Shown one piece after another: positions 26,858 to 35,511 of a stretch of DNA of 50,880 nt. The stretch comes from Pelagibacteraceae bacterium AG-404-P07 (GTDB lineage Bacteria > Pseudomonadota > Alphaproteobacteria > Pelagibacterales > Pelagibacteraceae), in contig QCJE01000008.1 of the NCBI GenBank assembly GCA_003216235.1, positions 1 through 50,880 on the forward strand, given 5' to 3'. The position numbers were made by a program, and so were the translations under genes. Position 1 is the stretch's first letter. Each line of letters starts with the position of its first letter. Under the pieces are notes generated by a model that made no database searches, was not told the origin of the DNA, and saw only the letters and a program-made list of their open reading frames with translations.

Positions 26858-27652
26858 TTAATAATGTTTTGGCTCTTCTCTTTTTATGCCTAGGCCAAAT
26901 TGCTCAGGCGCATCAGCTGGAGGAGGGAGATTATCTCTTGAACCATCAGCTTCAGCTAAATTTTTTTGTATTGCAGCTCCTGGTTTATAAAACATATGTG
27001 CAAATTTTGACCAATAAACTCCACCAAATAAAATTAAATTCGAGGCTACAAATAAAATTAGAAATAGATAAGAAAATCCTACTTGCCCATTAAATTGTGT
27101 ATACGACCAAGCTAATCCAAAAGTAGAACAAGCTAATAATGCTAACACAAATAAGTCTGCTTTAATAATTCTGTACCATGGATGAGCTTCAGCAGAAACG
27201 TCTACTCTTAAAAAAAACCAAAACCAAAACCCACCTAGACAAGTTAATATAGCTCCTGCATGCCAAAGCATTGACCAAGTTTCAGAGTTTGTTTTATCTA
27301 CACCAGTGTAACAAAAAACTAAAACAGCTGAAGATACCCAAAACAATATTGTTCCATACATGCCAAGTACATGAGCTAATCTTCTTTTTCCAAAACCTAA
27401 CTCAGATGTTGTACCAATATCTACAACAGTTGTTTTGGCAATTATTGCTGATTTTTCTCCAATACCTAATTTTTTTGTTGCTGATAACTTTGCCTTTTTT
27501 GCGTTTTCAAAAAAATATTTAAGATTTTTGTGATGAATCATTTGAATAATAGTCCCTACAGCAATCAATAATATCATAGCTACAATAAAGTATTGCATTG
27601 CTAATGGTGAAACTGTCTCTGCTAAAATAGAAAAAGGATTATTATTTAACAT
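26858..27652 (-). CDS. aprM: AprM-like membrane partner of APS reductase
   Basis: This is a 264-residue protein with about five or six hydrophobic segments. Histidines are suitably placed for haem b (RLAHVLGMYG, SMLWHAGAIL, SKFAHMFYKPG), resembling NarI/DsrM-type quinone-reactive anchors. The C-terminal tail is hydrophilic and proline-rich. It lies 33 bases before aprB and heads the operon. The likely job is to pass electrons from sulfite oxidation by AprBA to the quinone pool. The name follows its position and topology. The haem content is inferred. Confidence 0.8.
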   Translation of the reverse strand: MLNNNPFSILAETVSPLAMQYFIVAMILLIAVGTIIQMIHHKNLKYFFENAKKAKLSATKKLGIGEKSAIIAKTTVVDIGTTSELGFGKRRLAHVLGMYGTILFWVSSAVLVFCYTGVDKTNSETWSMLWHAGAILTCLGGFWFWFFLRVDVSAEAHPWYRIIKADLFVLALLACSTFGLAWSYTQFNGQVGFSYLFLILFVASNLILFGGVYWSKFAHMFYKPGAAIQKNLAEADGSRDNLPPPADAPEQFGLGIKREEPKHY

Positions 27653-27700
27653 CTCCGCCTTTGGTTAAATTTTAGAATTATTTTTAAAGTTTTATATATA

Positions 27701-27719
27701 GTTGAACTAATAGTTCAAC
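27701..27719. promoter_or_regulatory. 19-bp inverted repeat upstream of the apr operon (candidate operator)
   Basis: GTTGAACTA (27701-27709), one spacer base and TAGTTCAAC (27711-27719) form a perfect 9-bp inverted repeat. On the minus strand it is followed at once by TATATATAAA, a plausible -10 region, about 50 bases before the aprM start. The geometry fits a dimeric regulator at the apr promoter. It could also act as a weak terminator hairpin for the upstream HIT gene. Confidence 0.5.
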
Positions 27720-27753
27720 CTCAAACTCAAGTCAATTTGTCTTTAATAACAGC

Positions 27754-28152
27754 CTATTTCACTCTCTTATAATATTGTTTACTTGGTATGACAGATCTTA
27801 CTCCACCTTGAGGATTCTCTACATCTCCGTCTCTTCTTGGAATCAAATGGATATGACAATGAAAAATTGACTGACCTGAAGTTTTTCCAATGTTCGTTCC
27901 AATATTAAAACCTTTTACAGATTGATCTTTATTTATTATTTCATTTTTAATAATTTTTATAAGTTCATCACATGCTATCAATTCATTTTGAGATAAATCA
28001 AAATAATCTTTAATATGTCGCTTTGGAATAATTAGGCAATGATCCTTAGTAACAGGATAAGAGTCATAACTGGCATAAGCCAAATCATTCTCGTAAGTAA
28101 CTCCACTTTCATTAATATTACAAAATAAACATGGATTATTTGGATCTCTCAT
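27754..28152 (-). CDS. HIT family protein (histidine triad nucleotide hydrolase)
   Basis: This is a 132-residue protein with CLFCNI (zinc-type cysteines) near the N-terminus and the triad HCHIHLIPRRDGD near residue 108. HIT enzymes hydrolyse or transfer nucleotide monophosphates, for example from AMP-lysine or dinucleoside polyphosphates. It lies 4 bases after the pabC-like gene, at the end of the pab operon. Confidence 0.93.
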   Translation of the reverse strand: MRDPNNPCLFCNINESGVTYENDLAYASYDSYPVTKDHCLIIPKRHIKDYFDLSQNELIACDELIKIIKNEIINKDQSVKGFNIGTNIGKTSGQSIFHCHIHLIPRRDGDVENPQGGVRSVIPSKQYYKRVK

Positions 28153-28156
28153 ATAT

Positions 28157-28930
28157 TTAGAACTTATGATGATTACATTTTTTCACAGCTGATTTGTAAT
28201 ATGTAGAAAATTCTTTAAATTTATTTAAACTTTTTCTTTTCCAGCTAATTTCTTTAATTGATTTTACTGAGGCAACTCCCTTGCCCGAACCAATTAATAT
28301 TATCTCTTCAAAGTCATTTAATTCTTTTATTAAAATATCTTTCTTTGAAATTTTTTTCACTTTAGATTTAAAAAACTTATAAGTATTTCCCTCATAATAA
28401 TCTTTTATAGGACTAAATATTTTTTGTTTTTTTACAAATAAAAGATTTGAAGTTCCTGTTTCTAAAATTTTGTTATTTACAACAAGACCTATATCAGACC
28501 TAGAATTATCTAATTTAGTAAGATGAGATAAAATTTTTTTATATTTTAAATTTTTATATTTAGGTTTTTCTCGTCTTAAATTAACCAGTTTTAAATTAAA
28601 ATCTATTTTGGGTGTTACTCTTTTCCTTAAAGATAAGGATATAACTTGTTTATTTAAAGCAACTCTCAAAAGATGATTATATTTTTTATCTTTCGATAAG
28701 TTAGTATTTATAATTTTTATAATATCTTTTTTAAGAGATTTTTTTGATATTCCATAATTTTTAAGTGATTTAATTAAATTTTTTATATGGTTTTTAAAAA
28801 ATAAAATTTTTGCAGGTTTTCCAAAAATCCACATAGTAGTAAACACACCATGGTCTCCCCATAGATCTTTAAAATTTATTTCTCTTAAACTTTTAAGCTG
28901 ATAGGATTTTTTTAATAAGTAAGTGGCCAT
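28157..28930 (-). CDS. pabC: aminotransferase class IV, probable aminodeoxychorismate lyase (PabC)
   Basis: This is a 257-residue PLP enzyme of fold type IV. DLWGDHGVFTTM matches the family's GDGVFET block, and ETGTSNLLFV is the cofactor-binding block. The PLP lysine is probably in KYKKILSHL. With PabA and PabB adjacent, conversion of aminodeoxychorismate to p-aminobenzoate for folate is the best reading. Branched-chain or D-amino acid transaminase is the alternative. The start overlaps pabA by 38 bases, long for this genome. No later in-frame ATG would keep the conserved block. Confidence 0.78.
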   Translation of the reverse strand: MATYLLKKSYQLKSLREINFKDLWGDHGVFTTMWIFGKPAKILFFKNHIKNLIKSLKNYGISKKSLKKDIIKIINTNLSKDKKYNHLLRVALNKQVISLSLRKRVTPKIDFNLKLVNLRREKPKYKNLKYKKILSHLTKLDNSRSDIGLVVNNKILETGTSNLLFVKKQKIFSPIKDYYEGNTYKFFKSKVKKISKKDILIKELNDFEEIILIGSGKGVASVKSIKEISWKRKSLNKFKEFSTYYKSAVKKCNHHKF

Positions 28931-29450
28931 TAATTGTTAAAAAAGATTCTGGGTGAAATTGAAATCCATATATTTTCTCTTTATTATTTTCAAAAGACAT
29001 TGCAACTTTTGATTTTAAACACCTCATAGTTATATCAAAATTATTAATTTTAAAAGGTTCTTTTAATTTAAGTGAATGATACCGGCCTACTTTGAATATT
29101 TTTCCTTTTTTGAATAAAGATCTATCATTAACAACTTTAATATCTGATTGAAATCCATGATAAATTTTCTTTTGTTCAATAATTTTAGCTCCTTCGCAAA
29201 ATAATATTTGTTGAAAACCTAAGCAGATTCCAATCATCTTTTTTTTTCCTTTAAATTTTTTGTAAATCTGTGAAGTTTTTGGATAATCTTTTGGATTACC
29301 CGGTCCAGGAGAAAAAACTAAAACTTTAGCTTTTTGAAGTTTTGTTTTATTTATTTCATTATAATTATCACATTCCACTTCATCAAATAATGAAAATTGA
29401 TGAACTACATTATGAGTAAACGAGTCATTATGATCTATTATGTAAATCAT
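28893..29450 (-). CDS. pabA: aminodeoxychorismate synthase component II (glutamine amidotransferase, PabA/TrpG type)
   Basis: This is a 185-residue class I amidotransferase that supplies ammonia from glutamine. The catalytic triad is Cys76 (GICLGFQQ), His166 and Glu168 (FQFHPESF). The early DHNDSFTHN and FSPGPGNP blocks match. It overlaps pabB by 4 bases. Similar subunits serve anthranilate synthase, but the PabB and PabC neighbours favour the folate branch. Confidence 0.92.
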   Translation of the reverse strand: MIYIIDHNDSFTHNVVHQFSLFDEVECDNYNEINKTKLQKAKVLVFSPGPGNPKDYPKTSQIYKKFKGKKKMIGICLGFQQILFCEGAKIIEQKKIYHGFQSDIKVVNDRSLFKKGKIFKVGRYHSLKLKEPFKINNFDITMRCLKSKVAMSFENNKEKIYGFQFHPESFLTINGHLLIKKILSA

Positions 29451-30601
29451 TTAAACAAATCTATTAACGCTTTTGCTTTAATATAATTCTCATTGAATTC
29501 ATGTTGAGCATTGCTATCTACAACTACTCCTGAAGCAACTGATATTTCAGAAACATTCTTAAAATTTAAAATCGATCTAATAATAATGTTAAATCTCATG
29601 TCTCCATTGAATTTTATATATCCAAAGCTACCTGTATAAATATTTCTATTCTCTTTTTCTTGTTTATTTAAAAGTCTTAAAGTGTTTATCTTGGGACAAC
29701 CAATTACAGATCCTCCTGGCATCATAGCTTTAATAATATCTATATTTTGAACATTCTTTTTTAATTTACCCTTTATTAAACTTACATAGTGAAAAAGATC
29801 TTTATATTCCTCTACAGTTTTTTGTTTAGATAATTTTACAGAACCGGGTTTGCATATTCTGGATAAATCATTCCTTTCCATATCAACAATCATATTGTGT
29901 TCTTTCGTTTCTTTAATATTTTTTCTAAAATATTTTAGTGCCTTTATCTTATTTAAAGATTTGGTTTTTTTTACTGTCCCTGCTATAGGCTTTGTAAATA
30001 TATTGGTACCTTTTTTAGTTATTAAGTTTTCTGGTGAACAGCTTATAATTGAATAATTCTTATCTCTAATCATAAATGCCTCTGGAGCTAAGTTAATTTT
30101 TGATAATTTCGAAAAAAAACTTAAAGGATCTATCATTGATTTCGTTTTATATTTAGTACAAATCTTAATTTGATATGTATCTCCACTTTTAATTTTTTTT
30201 TTGAATTTTTTAAAAACTTTAGTGTATGAGTTTTTATTTATATTTATCTTAAAAGTACTGTTTTTGTGTTTATCTTTATTTTCATATTTTAAATTGTTGC
30301 TTAAACTGATTTTCTTTTCAGGTTTATAGAAAATTCCTTTTGGAAATTTAATACTTTTTTGTTTTGGAATTTTAATACCAATTAGGTTGTTTAGTATTTC
30401 ATAACCAAAAAAACCTATGTATAAATTGGTATTTCCAGGTATATTTTTATTTTCTTTACTTAAAAAACTACCAATATTATTATTGTTAAGAATAATTTTT
30501 TTAGAAAAATTTGTATATAAATCAAATCCTTTTTGTGATTTATAAATTATGTAAGATTTTCCTGAATTATGTATATCCGATAGTTGATCTTTTTTACTCA
30601 A
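29447..30601 (-). CDS. pabB: aminodeoxychorismate synthase component I
   Basis: This is a 384-residue chorismate-binding enzyme that makes 4-amino-4-deoxychorismate. It has the blocks KKIKSGDTYQIKICTKY, SCSPENLI, KPIAGTVKKT, EHNMIVDMERNDLSRIC and the C-terminal MMPGGSVIGCPK. The catalytic lysine of PabB enzymes lies in the KPIAGT block, where it is seen. The N-terminal domain is short for the family. It starts one base after the MFS gene stop and overlaps pabA, so MFS, pabB, pabA, pabC and HIT may form one operon. Confidence 0.92.
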   Translation of the reverse strand: MSKKDQLSDIHNSGKSYIIYKSQKGFDLYTNFSKKIILNNNNIGSFLSKENKNIPGNTNLYIGFFGYEILNNLIGIKIPKQKSIKFPKGIFYKPEKKISLSNNLKYENKDKHKNSTFKININKNSYTKVFKKFKKKIKSGDTYQIKICTKYKTKSMIDPLSFFSKLSKINLAPEAFMIRDKNYSIISCSPENLITKKGTNIFTKPIAGTVKKTKSLNKIKALKYFRKNIKETKEHNMIVDMERNDLSRICKPGSVKLSKQKTVEEYKDLFHYVSLIKGKLKKNVQNIDIIKAMMPGGSVIGCPKINTLRLLNKQEKENRNIYTGSFGYIKFNGDMRFNIIIRSILNFKNVSEISVASGVVVDSNAQHEFNENYIKAKALIDLFK

Positions 30602-30602
30602 T

Positions 30603-31823
30603 TTATTCTGTTTTTAATCTTAAAACTGGTTCTTCCTTAATTGGTAAATGTATTATTGCGGCGAAAACAGATAAAGCAATTGCTAAATACCACGCATAAT
30701 CATAAGAACCATATAAATCATGAAATAAGCCTCCAAGATATGCACCAAAAAAAGATCCAATTTGATGACTTAGAAAAACAATTCCATACAGCATACCTAA
30801 ATATTTTGTTCCAAACAAATGTGCAACTATTCCACTTGTTGCTGGAACTGTTGAAAGCCATAAGAAACCAAAACTTGCTCCAAATAAAAAAGCGCTAATG
30901 TTGCTTGCTGGTGTGAAAATGAAAAGAATAATCGATATACCTCTTAAAAAATAAATTCCACTTAGAATAATTTTTTTACTCATTTTTGCTGAAAGGTAAC
31001 CACTTAACAAAGATCCAAAAATATTAAACAACCCAATTAGTGATAATATTGCTGCAGCAGTCCAATCTTCTAAACCTCTATCTATAACATATTTTGGTAC
31101 ATGTGTTCCGACCAAAGTAATATGAAAACCGCAAACAAAAAAACCAGATACAAGTAAAATATAACTTTTAGTCTTAAAAGCTTCTACAAGAGCTTCTCTA
31201 AATGATTGGTCTGAAGTTTTTTCTACATTTTCAGATTCAGATGGAGATCTCACAAAATAAGCAGCAATTAATCCCGTTAGTAAAACTAAAGAAAAGATAA
31301 ATAAAGTATAATTCCAACCATATTCTTTTAAAGAGTAATTCGTATAAATTGGAGAGAGAAAGTAACCAAAAGATCCAAGAGCTGTAACGATGCTCATTGC
31401 TATTGTTCTTGTTGAAAGTGGAAAATGTTTACCAACAACTGACATTGGAATACTTATTGCGGTACCCCCCAGCCCAATACCTATCAATAAGCCCATATGA
31501 ATTTGAAAAAAAATTCCAGTATTTGGACCTGTGTAAAGAAAATAGATACCTAAAGTATAAAATATGAATGCAGATATTATAGCTATATGACCACCATATC
31601 TATCGGCAACCGCTCCAAATATTGGACCAGTCAAACCCCACATTAACATTTGTAATCCAATAGCAAATCCAAATGCAGTATTACTAATATTAAGGCTTTG
31701 ATTAAAATCTATAAAGAATAAACCAAAAACTTGTCTCACACCTAGAGAGATTAAAACAACGAAACATGCAGCAAATAAAGTTACGATCGCTGTTTTAGAT
31801 CTAAAAAAATTTTCTGTTATCAT
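30603..31823 (-). CDS. major facilitator superfamily transporter
   Basis: This is a 406-residue protein with 12 hydrophobic segments. The MFS loop 2-3 motif appears as GAVADRYGGHIAI (about 70). The overall look (QVFGLFFIDFNQSLNISNTAFGFAIG) resembles the oxalate/formate or monocarboxylate antiporter branch. The substrate is unknown. It overlaps the MetC-like gene by 4 bases upstream and almost touches pabB downstream. Confidence 0.88.
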   Translation of the reverse strand: MITENFFRSKTAIVTLFAACFVVLISLGVRQVFGLFFIDFNQSLNISNTAFGFAIGLQMLMWGLTGPIFGAVADRYGGHIAIISAFIFYTLGIYFLYTGPNTGIFFQIHMGLLIGIGLGGTAISIPMSVVGKHFPLSTRTIAMSIVTALGSFGYFLSPIYTNYSLKEYGWNYTLFIFSLVLLTGLIAAYFVRSPSESENVEKTSDQSFREALVEAFKTKSYILLVSGFFVCGFHITLVGTHVPKYVIDRGLEDWTAAAILSLIGLFNIFGSLLSGYLSAKMSKKIILSGIYFLRGISIILFIFTPASNISAFLFGASFGFLWLSTVPATSGIVAHLFGTKYLGMLYGIVFLSHQIGSFFGAYLGGLFHDLYGSYDYAWYLAIALSVFAAIIHLPIKEEPVLRLKTE

Positions 31824-32995
31824 TTTAAATGTCTTAATGCTTGTTTTATATCTGCAATTAAGTCATTAGGATCTTCTAAGCCAATATGTAATCTTACAAG
31901 ATGTTCATCTTTAGATAAACTTAGATATTTTCTATTTCCTGTTTCTCTAAATTCTTGATGTAAAGCTAAACTTTCAAAGCCTCCCCAGCTATAACCGTAA
32001 CCAAAAAGTTTAAGTGAATTCACAAATTTTCTAACAGAATTAATATTCTTTGATTTTATTTTCAAACCCATGAGACCTGAGGCGCCAGAATAATATTTTT
32101 TCCACATTCTAAAATTTATAGAATCTTTTTTATAAGGATATAATAATTTAAATTTATTATTTTTTGATAAAAATGCAGCAACTTTCTTAGCATTCTCGCT
32201 ATGACGATCTAATCTAACATCCAGTGTTCGTAAACCACGAGTTATTAAGTAAGCATCATCTGGACCTAATCTTAAGCCAGTAATTCTTTCTGCATTATAC
32301 ACTTTTAGAAAAACTTTTTTATTAACTGCCAAACTTCCACCCATAACGTCTGAATGCCCAGAGTAATACTTAGTTGCAGACACGATGGACATATCAAAGC
32401 CAAGTTTAATTGGTTTTAGGAAGTAAGGAGTTCCCCATGTGTTATCAATTGCTGTTAAAATTTTTTTTTTTTTTGCGATTGAAAGAATTTTACTAAGATC
32501 TTGAAAATCAAATGTATTACTTCCAGGATTTTCAACAAATATTAATTTTGTTTTTTTTGTTATATTTTTTTCTAATGTTTTTAAATCACTTGGATTATAG
32601 AAAATTGTTTTTATATTAAATTCTTTTAAAAATTTTTCTGTTAGTAATCTTGTTGGGGTATATACAGGATCTGCAACTATGATTTCATCTCCAGGACGTG
32701 TAACACTGAATATAGCTAAAAAAACAGCACCAAAACCAGTTGGTGTCGTAAAAACATGATAACTTTCTTCAAGTTTAGTTAAAATTTTTTGTAATATATA
32801 TGTAGTAGAAGTTCCTTGTCGACCATAATCATAATGACCACCTATTGGGTTGTTTTTAGCTTTAGCTTGAGTCTTTCTTATATGCTTCATTGACTTAAAT
32901 ATTATCGTTGAGGCCCTAACTACAGGTGGATTTACAGACTGATTGTGAAAATCTTTTGCTGTATGTTTCAGAAAAGTTTTGAAAGATTTTGACAT
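31820..32995 (-). CDS. metC: cystathionine beta-lyase-like PLP enzyme (Cys/Met metabolism family)
   Basis: This is a 391-residue trans-sulfuration family enzyme. The PLP lysine is in SATKYYSGHSDVMGG (about 205), with DNTWGTPYFLKP before it. Earlier segments are YDYGRQGTSTTY and TPTGFGAVFLAI. Known activities are cleavage of cystathionine to homocysteine or C-S lysis of cysteine. The family also includes gamma-lyases, so the exact reaction is a prediction. It overlaps the MFS gene by 4 bases. Confidence 0.88.
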   Translation of the reverse strand: MSKSFKTFLKHTAKDFHNQSVNPPVVRASTIIFKSMKHIRKTQAKAKNNPIGGHYDYGRQGTSTTYILQKILTKLEESYHVFTTPTGFGAVFLAIFSVTRPGDEIIVADPVYTPTRLLTEKFLKEFNIKTIFYNPSDLKTLEKNITKKTKLIFVENPGSNTFDFQDLSKILSIAKKKKILTAIDNTWGTPYFLKPIKLGFDMSIVSATKYYSGHSDVMGGSLAVNKKVFLKVYNAERITGLRLGPDDAYLITRGLRTLDVRLDRHSENAKKVAAFLSKNNKFKLLYPYKKDSINFRMWKKYYSGASGLMGLKIKSKNINSVRKFVNSLKLFGYGYSWGGFESLALHQEFRETGNRKYLSLSKDEHLVRLHIGLEDPNDLIADIKQALRHLK

Positions 32996-33071
32996 AAAAA
33001 AAATTGATAACTTAAGAAGAGAATGCTATATCCCAGACATAATTTCAATTAAATTATAACTAAAGGATAGT

Positions 33072-33155
33072 ATGGGTTACCCAAAAAAACATAGAGGCCG
33101 AAGAAAAATGGGGTCTAAAAAAAGAAGAGCTAGAAAAAAAAATAAAAAGAAGTAA
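33072..33155 (+). CDS. very small, highly basic protein (27 aa)
   Basis: The ATG at 33072 follows AAAGGAT by a short spacer and opens a 27-codon frame ending in TAA at 33153. More than half the residues are Lys or Arg (it begins MGYPKKHRGRRKMGSKKRR). The composition is like small ribosome-associated proteins, for example the COX24/AURKAIP1 or Thx types, but the match is compositional only. It lies 12 bases upstream of a membrane protein gene. Confidence 0.55.
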   Translation: MGYPKKHRGRRKMGSKKRRARKKNKKK

Positions 33156-33167
33156 TTAATCTCCTCA

Positions 33168-33878
33168 ATGGATAAAATAGTTAAAGCCAAATCCATAAGT
33201 ATATGGATATTCATAATACCATTTGTTGCTGTTAATACTTGTTTAATTTTAGTTACTCAGTTTCATGGATTGTTTCAAAACCAAGAAGACATAATATATA
33301 ACACTTTTCCATATTTTGATGGCGGTACATCTATCAGCAGAACAGCAAGACCTTATCCTTCATGGTTAGTATTTAAATCTGGAATGTTTTTTACATCATT
33401 TCTCTTAATAAAATATTGGCTCTATAATAAAGAAATAATTGAATTTTTTGATCAGTTAAACAAACATAAAAAAAAGATTGTTTTTTTTGGAATAGCCTCA
33501 GCAATTGCCTTAACACTTCATTCAATTTTTTTAGGAATTAAATTTGATAATGATTTTTACAAATTGTTTAGAAGAGTTGTAATGTTATTATTTATTGTTT
33601 TTGAAATAATTGCTCAAGCTTATCTCGTAATTACCATATATTCATTTAAAGAAAAATTATCAAAACATATCAATCCTTTAATATTAAATCTAAAAATCTT
33701 TTTAGTATCGATACTTATTATCGTTGCTCTAATAAGTATACCAATCATTAGTCTGCCAGGTGATTATTTCTTAGGCTTTAATTTAAAATTTTTTAAACAT
33801 GGATTAGAATGGAATTATTTTTTAGGTGTAATTACATTCTATTTGTTAACTTTCTTAATGTGGAAGAAAATAGAATAG
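33168..33878 (+). CDS. hypothetical membrane protein, about six helices
   Basis: This is a 236-residue protein with six hydrophobic segments and no enzyme motif that I recognise. After the first helix an extracytoplasmic loop contains FPYFDGGTSISRTARPYPSW, which recalls the first loop of Frag1/DRAM/Sfk1-type proteins. That is a tentative reading. It starts a rightward run of membrane and surface-type genes. Confidence 0.7.
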   Translation: MDKIVKAKSISIWIFIIPFVAVNTCLILVTQFHGLFQNQEDIIYNTFPYFDGGTSISRTARPYPSWLVFKSGMFFTSFLLIKYWLYNKEIIEFFDQLNKHKKKIVFFGIASAIALTLHSIFLGIKFDNDFYKLFRRVVMLLFIVFEIIAQAYLVITIYSFKEKLSKHINPLILNLKIFLVSILIIVALISIPIISLPGDYFLGFNLKFFKHGLEWNYFLGVITFYLLTFLMWKKIE

Positions 33879-33910
33879 ATTTTTGATCTAAGTTATCATA
33901 TAAAATTCAT

Positions 33911-34117
33911 ATGAATAAAAACTTAACTTTATTTTTTATAATATATTTATCCTTAATGAATAATGCCTATGCATATTTAGATCCTGGAACTGGAAGTATT
34001 ATTTTACAAGCTATACTTGGTGCAATTGCAGCTGGATTATCTTATTGTGCTTTTTATTGGAATAAAGTTAAAAATTTTTTTAAGAAAATATTTAAGAAAA
34101 AAGAAAAAACTGAATAA
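33911..34117 (+). CDS. small exported/membrane protein with YLDPGTGS motif (68 aa)
   Basis: The protein has a signal peptide (about 1-21, ending NAYA), then YLDPGTGSIILQAILG leading into one hydrophobic segment, then a lysine-rich tail. The YLDPGTGS motif recurs in small bacterial membrane proteins near polysaccharide or methyltransferase genes, but its function is unknown. It is separated by 2 bases from the methyltransferase gene. Confidence 0.8.
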   Translation: MNKNLTLFFIIYLSLMNNAYAYLDPGTGSIILQAILGAIAAGLSYCAFYWNKVKNFFKKIFKKKEKTE

Positions 34118-34119
34118 CT

Positions 34120-35511
34120 GTGCAACTATTAAAAAATCCTGGATCTTTTAGGGACCCAGCGGGTCAAGTTTATAATTATAATAATAAAATAATTAGAGTT
34201 GTTAAGAAATTTGGAAAAAAAAGATACGATTATATAAAGAATAAAGATATAATTTCTGAAAGTGTAAATCAAAACTTCCTCATACCAACTAAAGATGTAA
34301 CAGATGAATTTAAAGATTCTCAAAGTAATGATGATATATATTTTTTAGAACATCAAAAAATAGACTATATATCTTACCCCTATGAGTGGAGTTTTTATCA
34401 ACTAAAATCAGCAGCTTTACATCATTTAAATTTCCAGCTTTTTTTAATAGATAAAAATACGGTACTAATAGATAGTTCTGCTTACAACATTCAATTTATA
34501 AACCACAAACCAATTTTTATTGATGTGTTGTCATTAGATGAATACAAAGAAGGTGATTATTGGAAAGGCCACTCTCAATTCTTACAACAATTTCTTAATC
34601 CCTTGTTGCTGAGATCAAAAAAAGGAATTCCTTTTAACGATTGGTATAAAGGAAATTTAGATGGAATAAAAACGACTGACCTTAATGAATTACTAAACTT
34701 TAAAGATAAACTTTCATTAAATATATTTTTTTCAGTCACATTATTATCAAAACTAGAAAATCAAAATAAAATTAATCCAGATAAAGCATTAGATAAAATT
34801 AAAAAAAGAAAATCTTTATCCAAAAATTCATATAAATCTATGTTAGTCCAATTAAAAAATTGGATAGAAAAACTTGAACCACTTAAAAAAAAAACTGAAT
34901 GGGATGATTATTCTTCAATAAATACTTACCAAAGAAAAGAGGAGGAATTAAAAATTAAATTAGTTAGAGATTTTTCTCAAAAAAATAAACCAAAATTATT
35001 AGCTGATATTGGGTGTAATGATGGATTGTATAGTTTTGAAAGTTTAAAAGCAGGAACCCACAAAGCAATTGGTTTTGATATAGACATTAATGCAATCGAT
35101 AAAGCATACAAAAAATCAATTAAAGAAAATTTAAATTTTTTACCATTATATTTTAATGCAATGAATCCAAGCTCAAAACTTGGGTGGAGTGAGGATGAAA
35201 GAAGAAGCTTCAAAGAAAGAATAAACTTTGATGCAATGATAGCTTTGGCTTTCGAACATCATTTAGCATTAGGAAATAATGTTCCACTAGAAGATGTAGT
35301 TAAATGGCTAATGAATATTGCTCCAAAAGGTTTGATAGAATATGTAGATAAAGATGATGAAACAGTTAAAAAAATGCTTTCTTTAAAAGGTGATATTTTT
35401 CCAAACTATAATATAAAAAATTTTGAAAAATATATTGAAACAAACGGAAACATAATAAACAAATCTACCATCAGTAATACTAGAATTTTATATGAATTTG
35501 AAAAAAACTAG
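34120..35511 (+). CDS. SAM-dependent methyltransferase with N-terminal extension (GTG start)
   Basis: This is a 463-residue protein. The first about 280 residues form an uncharacterised domain beginning SFRDPAGQVYNYN, with an HQKIDYISYPYEWS segment that recalls NoeA-like proteins. The C-terminal part is a class I methyltransferase with the SAM-binding motif LLADIGCNDGLYSFES and the acidic GFDIDINAID strand. The start is GTG at 34120, 2 bases after the preceding stop. Its target is unknown and may be a surface glycan or glycolipid. It overlaps the sulfatase-like gene by 20 bases. Confidence 0.82.
   Translation: MQLLKNPGSFRDPAGQVYNYNNKIIRVVKKFGKKRYDYIKNKDIISESVNQNFLIPTKDVTDEFKDSQSNDDIYFLEHQKIDYISYPYEWSFYQLKSAALHHLNFQLFLIDKNTVLIDSSAYNIQFINHKPIFIDVLSLDEYKEGDYWKGHSQFLQQFLNPLLLRSKKGIPFNDWYKGNLDGIKTTDLNELLNFKDKLSLNIFFSVTLLSKLENQNKINPDKALDKIKKRKSLSKNSYKSMLVQLKNWIEKLEPLKKKTEWDDYSSINTYQRKEEELKIKLVRDFSQKNKPKLLADIGCNDGLYSFESLKAGTHKAIGFDIDINAIDKAYKKSIKENLNFLPLYFNAMNPSSKLGWSEDERRSFKERINFDAMIALAFEHHLALGNNVPLEDVVKWLMNIAPKGLIEYVDKDDETVKKMLSLKGDIFPNYNIKNFEKYIETNGNIINKSTISNTRILYEFEKN

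Noticed and set aside
32996..33071. Possible SAM-type riboswitch between metC and the 27-aa ORF
   Set aside because: The 76 bases show no recognisable riboswitch core or stem set.
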